Assembly: GCA_021773555.1 (NCBI GenBank)
Contig: JAJFKA010000009.1
Location: forward strand, 1 to 64,000
Direction of reading: 5' to 3'
Length of the DNA: 64,000 bases
From: Gammaproteobacteria bacterium
Lineage (GTDB): Bacteria > Pseudomonadota > Gammaproteobacteria > Pseudomonadales > Azotimanducaceae
The translations under genes and the position numbers were made by a program. A model generated the notes under the pieces. It searched no databases and was not told where the DNA came from. It saw only the letters and a list, made by a program, of their open reading frames with translations. Shown in pieces: positions 60,682 through 64,000 of this stretch (position 1 is its first letter; every line of letters begins with the position of its first letter).

Positions 60682-62635
60682 GGTCTGCGGATATTTGCGC
60701 CAGCGGTCCGGTTCGGAACAGGATATCGCCGACGAAGCGAGCGCCTTCCGGAGTAAGGTGGTTACCATCGAAGGAAATCAGATTACCAGCCGGTGTGAAG
60801 ATCGGACACAGGTTCTTGAGCCCGCATACCAGAGTCTGTCGGTTGATGAATTTATCCTCGTCAAGGTTTCTCAACATTTCCTGGTTAACAAGAATCTGTG
60901 CCTCTGGCAATAAACTTCGTAACGCCAGCCGCTGATCGCGCGTGTAGGATAGAAACGATTTCGGATTCGCCGGGCCAAAGGTCATACTGCCGAGCACGTA
61001 AACCCGCGATTCGAGCGATTCCAGACGACTAACAGTTTCTATAATTGCTTCTGCTTCCCAATATCGCCAGTTTGCAGCGAGTAGAATAATATCCGCCTCC
61101 CGGGCAAGCCTTAATCCGTTAATGATGTTGCTGTGTTGGTTGCAATATGCCGCATCGAAATGCTCACCGCTTTTTTGATAGAGATCTGGAATACTTTTAT
61201 CGCCGATATACTTCGGACAGCGCTCTGCGATGCCAAACGTCACGACTTCTGCCGACTCAAATTTATCGTTAGCAGCAATCATATTGACCAGGTCCTGGGC
61301 GTAGCTATCACCCATAATAAGGATGCGCTTCCCCGGTAAGCTTTCGAACTCATCTTTCCTGAGGTCAAGAAATCGGTCAATGGTCTGCTGGCCGAGTTCA
61401 GTGCTCGACATGGACAGGATATTACGATCCTCCGCGGGGTATCGTCCAATGAATCCGCTTTGCCAGATCGTTATCGACGCAAGCACCATCAACAAAAAAG
61501 TCCCCCCGATTGATAATGCGAATACCTGTTTACGGGCCAGGAAATTTCGGTTTCGAAACGGCGTTTCCACATATTTCCAGCTTATAAAGGCGAAGGTCAG
61601 CGATACCATGACGAGTCCCGCCAGATGATAGAGCCCGAGGTCGGGTAGATGAATCCGTGCGAAAGCAAAGATGACCTGGTGCCACAGGTAGAAGCTATAG
61701 CTGATCAGGCCAACTCCGACCATGAGCGGTATGGACAGGAAGCGATTAACCAGCGTGCCAGGCAATGCAAACAGGATGATCAGTGTCGCCCCCCCGGTTG
61801 GTAACACTGCATAAAAGGATGGGAAAGGTGTGGACTCATCGAATGTTGCCATGCTCAAAAGCACCAACATCAATCCTGAAAGGCTTAGAGTTTGCTTTGT
61901 CAGGAGTGCGCAGCGCTCGATTACCTGTGGCCGGTTAATGACCCAGAGGGCGCTCAGTGAACCGCTAAGTAACTCCCATGCCCTGGTCGGGGTCAGGTAG
62001 AAATTTGCAACCTTGTAAGCGCGATCTGACGCCCATTCTGCTAACAACAGGCTGGCCAGCAGGCCGCTGCCAAGGATCACCCACACATAACGTGGTTGCC
62101 ATCGCCAGAGGAACAAGAGCAGCAACGGGAAAACCACGTAGAACTGTTCTTCTACAGCCAGGCTCCAGGTATGAATGAGTGGCTTTTCCTCTGCCGAGAT
62201 ATCGAAATAGCCGTTTTGTTTCCAAAACAGAACATTTGAAAGAAACACTGAAACCGCAAAAACACTTCGGGCAAAATCGACCAGCTGGGACGGCAACATC
62301 CATAACAACGCGAACGGCAGGCTCACCAGAATAACGGTAAACAATGCCGGTAGTATTCTGCGCGCCCGGCGCTCATAGAAATGTTGCAGTGAAAACCGAC
62401 CAGCATTCAGATCGTTTACGATGATCACAGTGATGAGATAACCGCTTAGGACGAAAAATACGTCAACACCAACATAACCGCCGCTGAATAGATCATGGCC
62501 TGCGTGAAACAGCACCACGGCAATAACCGCAATCGCTCTTAATCCATCCAATTCGCTGCGATAGCCCATCGTGTTACTAGTCTGCCTGGTTGTTGGAAAG
62601 CTTGTTTGCGACTTCAGGAATGATAGTCTATTCAT
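60662..62635 (-). CDS. OafA/YrhL-type acyltransferase with SGNH domain
   Basis: A 657-residue protein: ten-helix Acyl_transf_3 domain beginning YRSELDGLRAIAVIAVVLFHAG, with YVGVDVFFVLSGYLIT and SLAVEEQFYVVFP; then a C-terminal periplasmic SGNH domain with ILIMGDSYAQDL (Ser) and FDGNHLTPEGARF (Asp/His). It O-acetylates surface polysaccharide. ATG 62635 has GAGAG upstream; ATG 62569 begins the conserved domain. Divergent from the ChbG-like gene. Confidence 0.92.
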   Translation of the reverse strand: MNRLSFLKSQTSFPTTRQTSNTMGYRSELDGLRAIAVIAVVLFHAGHDLFSGGYVGVDVFFVLSGYLITVIIVNDLNAGRFSLQHFYERRARRILPALFTVILVSLPFALLWMLPSQLVDFARSVFAVSVFLSNVLFWKQNGYFDISAEEKPLIHTWSLAVEEQFYVVFPLLLLFLWRWQPRYVWVILGSGLLASLLLAEWASDRAYKVANFYLTPTRAWELLSGSLSALWVINRPQVIERCALLTKQTLSLSGLMLVLLSMATFDESTPFPSFYAVLPTGGATLIILFALPGTLVNRFLSIPLMVGVGLISYSFYLWHQVIFAFARIHLPDLGLYHLAGLVMVSLTFAFISWKYVETPFRNRNFLARKQVFALSIGGTFLLMVLASITIWQSGFIGRYPAEDRNILSMSSTELGQQTIDRFLDLRKDEFESLPGKRILIMGDSYAQDLVNMIAANDKFESAEVVTFGIAERCPKYIGDKSIPDLYQKSGEHFDAAYCNQHSNIINGLRLAREADIILLAANWRYWEAEAIIETVSRLESLESRVYVLGSMTFGPANPKSFLSYTRDQRLALRSLLPEAQILVNQEMLRNLDEDKFINRQTLVCGLKNLCPIFTPAGNLISFDGNHLTPEGARFVGDILFRTGPLAQISADLNHGDY

Positions 62636-62676
62636 ATTCTCTCGTCAGGGAACAGCTCTTTGTCTGGATATCAACT

Positions 62677-63492
62677 GTGGAATTAATTATCAATGCGGAC
62701 GACTTCGGCCTTAACGAATCCGTCAATGATGCGATCATGGATTGTCACCATCATGGATCTGTGAGCAGTGCCAGCATGATGGTGAACATGCCGGGATTTG
62801 ATCATGCCTGTTCGCTGCTTGATGACGAACTTTTGGGAGTTGGCCTGCACTTTAATCTGACCGAAGGCGAACCTCTAAGCCCGGCTTTCAGGCGACTGTT
62901 GCCACGGAACAGACTGCTGCTGGCGCTTTTGACCGGCGAAATCACACAATCCAGTATTGAACAGGAGTTTCTCGCGCAGTTGTCCAGGCTCCGCGCCGAG
63001 GGTATTAAACCATCACATATTGACAGCCATCAGCACATTCATATATTTCCCGGCGTTTTTCGTGTTGTCAGTGAGTATTGCGCCCGGGAGAATATTGCGC
63101 TCCGAATTCCCTGGACACCCCCGGTCTCGAAGTACCTGGGGCTGGGAAGATCATTGAGCCGGTTGGGACTGAACTATTTGAACTGGTATAACATCCGGCG
63201 TGGGCCGGCGCTGGTTACCAATTCTGCCTTCGTGAGTATTTTCGATATAACGAAAACACCCGGTGAGGCTGACCTCGGAGCCTACCTGGAAATGCTGTCC
63301 GGAATTGAAACTGCTTTCACTGAGGTCATGGTGCACCCGAGCAAATCTGGCCGCGTGGAGCAGGTGAAGACATCAATTACAGACATCAGCACCAACGAGT
63401 ACGAGATGCTGATGAGCGAGCCGTTTCTCGCGGCATTGTCCGCTGGTCAGTTTACGCTGACCGATTATCGAACGATTCCCACGAGGGATTGA
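62677..63492 (+). CDS. ChbG/HpnK (YdjC) family deacetylase
   Basis: A 271-residue carbohydrate deacetylase of the YdjC family. The metal-binding motifs are INADDFGLNESVN and SHIDSHQHIHIFPG. It removes acetyl from an amino sugar or acts on a lipid-linked sugar. GTG 62677 starts right at the conserved beta strand; the frame is open to 62590, but that would overlap the divergent acyltransferase gene. The 3' end overlaps the FkbM gene by 28 bases. Confidence 0.87.
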   Translation: MELIINADDFGLNESVNDAIMDCHHHGSVSSASMMVNMPGFDHACSLLDDELLGVGLHFNLTEGEPLSPAFRRLLPRNRLLLALLTGEITQSSIEQEFLAQLSRLRAEGIKPSHIDSHQHIHIFPGVFRVVSEYCARENIALRIPWTPPVSKYLGLGRSLSRLGLNYLNWYNIRRGPALVTNSAFVSIFDITKTPGEADLGAYLEMLSGIETAFTEVMVHPSKSGRVEQVKTSITDISTNEYEMLMSEPFLAALSAGQFTLTDYRTIPTRD

Positions 63493-64000
63493 ACCAGGTT
63501 GAATTTTGATCCGGGGACGATGAGTACATTGTAACTTTCCTGCCGCGGGGAGATGTCTTCACGGATTAGTAAGCGGTATCTGTGTCGTTGCAGCACTATA
63601 AACAGATAGTCTGGATTTGCGATTTCGTATAGCTGGAATGACCAGGGCAGGATCGACGCGAGCCCTCCGTATTCCGTCATGAGCGAATATGCGCTCGTCG
63701 TTACTTCCATCATGATGATGGGTTCGTTTTTCACAAGCGTTTCACGCAGGCCAATCAGTGCTGGTGCTTCGTAACCTTCAATATCAATCTTGATAAAATC
63801 GACCGGAGCACGGAACTCCTGATCACTGGCCCACTCGTCCCCGGTTCGCAGTGGCAGTTGCGCGATAGGATCTGCCCCCGTGTGTTCCTTCAGGAATGAT
63901 CCTGTGCCACTATTACTGGCGAGTTCATCGAAGTAAAACGGCTGGCTTGCGGTCTTGTTGCCTAGTCCAACTCGTTGTACAGAAACATTATTGATCTGGT
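63465..64000 (-). CDS. FkbM family methyltransferase (5' end outside window)
   Basis: The C-terminal 177 or so residues of a SAM methyltransferase; the start lies beyond 64000. The FkbM hallmark DFIKIDIEGYEAPALIGLRETL is present, preceded by VSVQRVGLGNKTASQPFYF and followed by EPIIMMEV. It probably O-methylates an EPS sugar. Convergent with the deacetylase gene. Confidence 0.88.
   Translation of the reverse strand, partial: QINNVSVQRVGLGNKTASQPFYFDELASNSGTGSFLKEHTGADPIAQLPLRTGDEWASDQEFRAPVDFIKIDIEGYEAPALIGLRETLVKNEPIIMMEVTTSAYSLMTEYGGLASILPWSFQLYEIANPDYLFIVLQRHRYRLLIREDISPRQESYNVLIVPGSKFNLVQSLVGIVR

Noticed and set aside
1-64000. CRISPR arrays, transposases, phage genes or tRNA-borne attachment sites explaining the lasso cluster
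   Set aside because: No direct-repeat array, transposase, integrase or tRNA was recognised anywhere in the window.

Overview
The window looks like part of the chromosome of a free-living, probably marine or aquatic gammaproteobacterium. I infer this from gene content: hexuronate catabolism uxuA-uxaC-uxuB, cbpA/cbpM, an HAE1-type RND pump, ornithine-lipid-type acyltransferases and Wza/Wzc-type exopolysaccharide (EPS) genes. No rRNA, tRNA, insertion sequence, phage gene or CRISPR array was found. Genes are tightly packed, 1-20 base overlaps are common, and GTG/TTG starts are frequent.

Layout. (1) 1-9625: a cell-surface glycan locus made of two divergent operons. The minus operon holds a FemAB/GNAT-like protein, GtrA, a large GT-C-like membrane protein and an isocitrate-lyase-family enzyme. 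The plus operon holds a sugar ketoisomerase, a DegT aminotransferase, two methyltransferases, a FAD oxidoreductase and a GtrB-like transferase. (2) 9616-35902: core metabolism and envelope genes. These are an acetyltransferase with a FetB-like permease, a YtcJ-like amidohydrolase, a CBS protein, a GST, a PhyH oxygenase, uxuA/uxaC/uxuB, cbpM/cbpA, acyl-CoA ligase, enoyl-CoA hydratase, aldo/keto reductase, a DUF885 protein, an RND pump, an ATP-grasp protein, an OlsB/PlsC-type lipid operon and two lipoproteins. (3) 36126-63492: an EPS locus. It runs from a WecA-like initiating transferase, through Wzc, Wza, an outer-membrane barrel and Wzz, to glycosyltransferases, a DegT aminotransferase, a GNAT, a GT-C-like protein, an ATP-grasp protein, an OafA-type acyltransferase and a ChbG/YdjC deacetylase. 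A partial FkbM methyltransferase closes the window.

The most interesting element is a lasso-peptide (RiPP) cluster threaded into the EPS locus, about 37229-45213. It contains a B2 leader peptidase, a nucleotidyltransferase, a B1 PqqD-type recognition protein, a PRMT-like methyltransferase with a PqqD-like tail, an HprK-like kinase, an asparagine-synthetase-like cyclase, two precursor genes and an ABC exporter. The second precursor (43309-43518) has no ATG/GTG/TTG start; a perfect Shine-Dalgarno points to an ATT start, so routine gene finding would miss it. Both predicted cores share one unusual plan: G1-G2-T3, Glu8 as ring acceptor, a long alternating-hydrophobic tail with a Gly15 turn, Cys22, Arg28 and an Asn-Cys-Pro motif near a Pro C-terminus, 36-39 residues in total. 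This is much longer than classical lasso peptides. A perfect inverted repeat overlapping a TATAAT box sits directly before the first precursor.

How the parts may work together: B1 (and perhaps the methyltransferase tail) would bind the Y-x2-P...L-T leader motif. B2 would cut after Leu-Thr-Ala, and the cyclase would join Gly1 to Glu8. The methyltransferase and kinase may decorate the tail, and the ABC protein may export the product. The exporter is directly downstream of the wzc-like gene and the B2 gene is coupled to the wecA-like gene, so lasso and EPS production may be co-expressed. Functions are inferred from sequence read by eye; no database search was possible.
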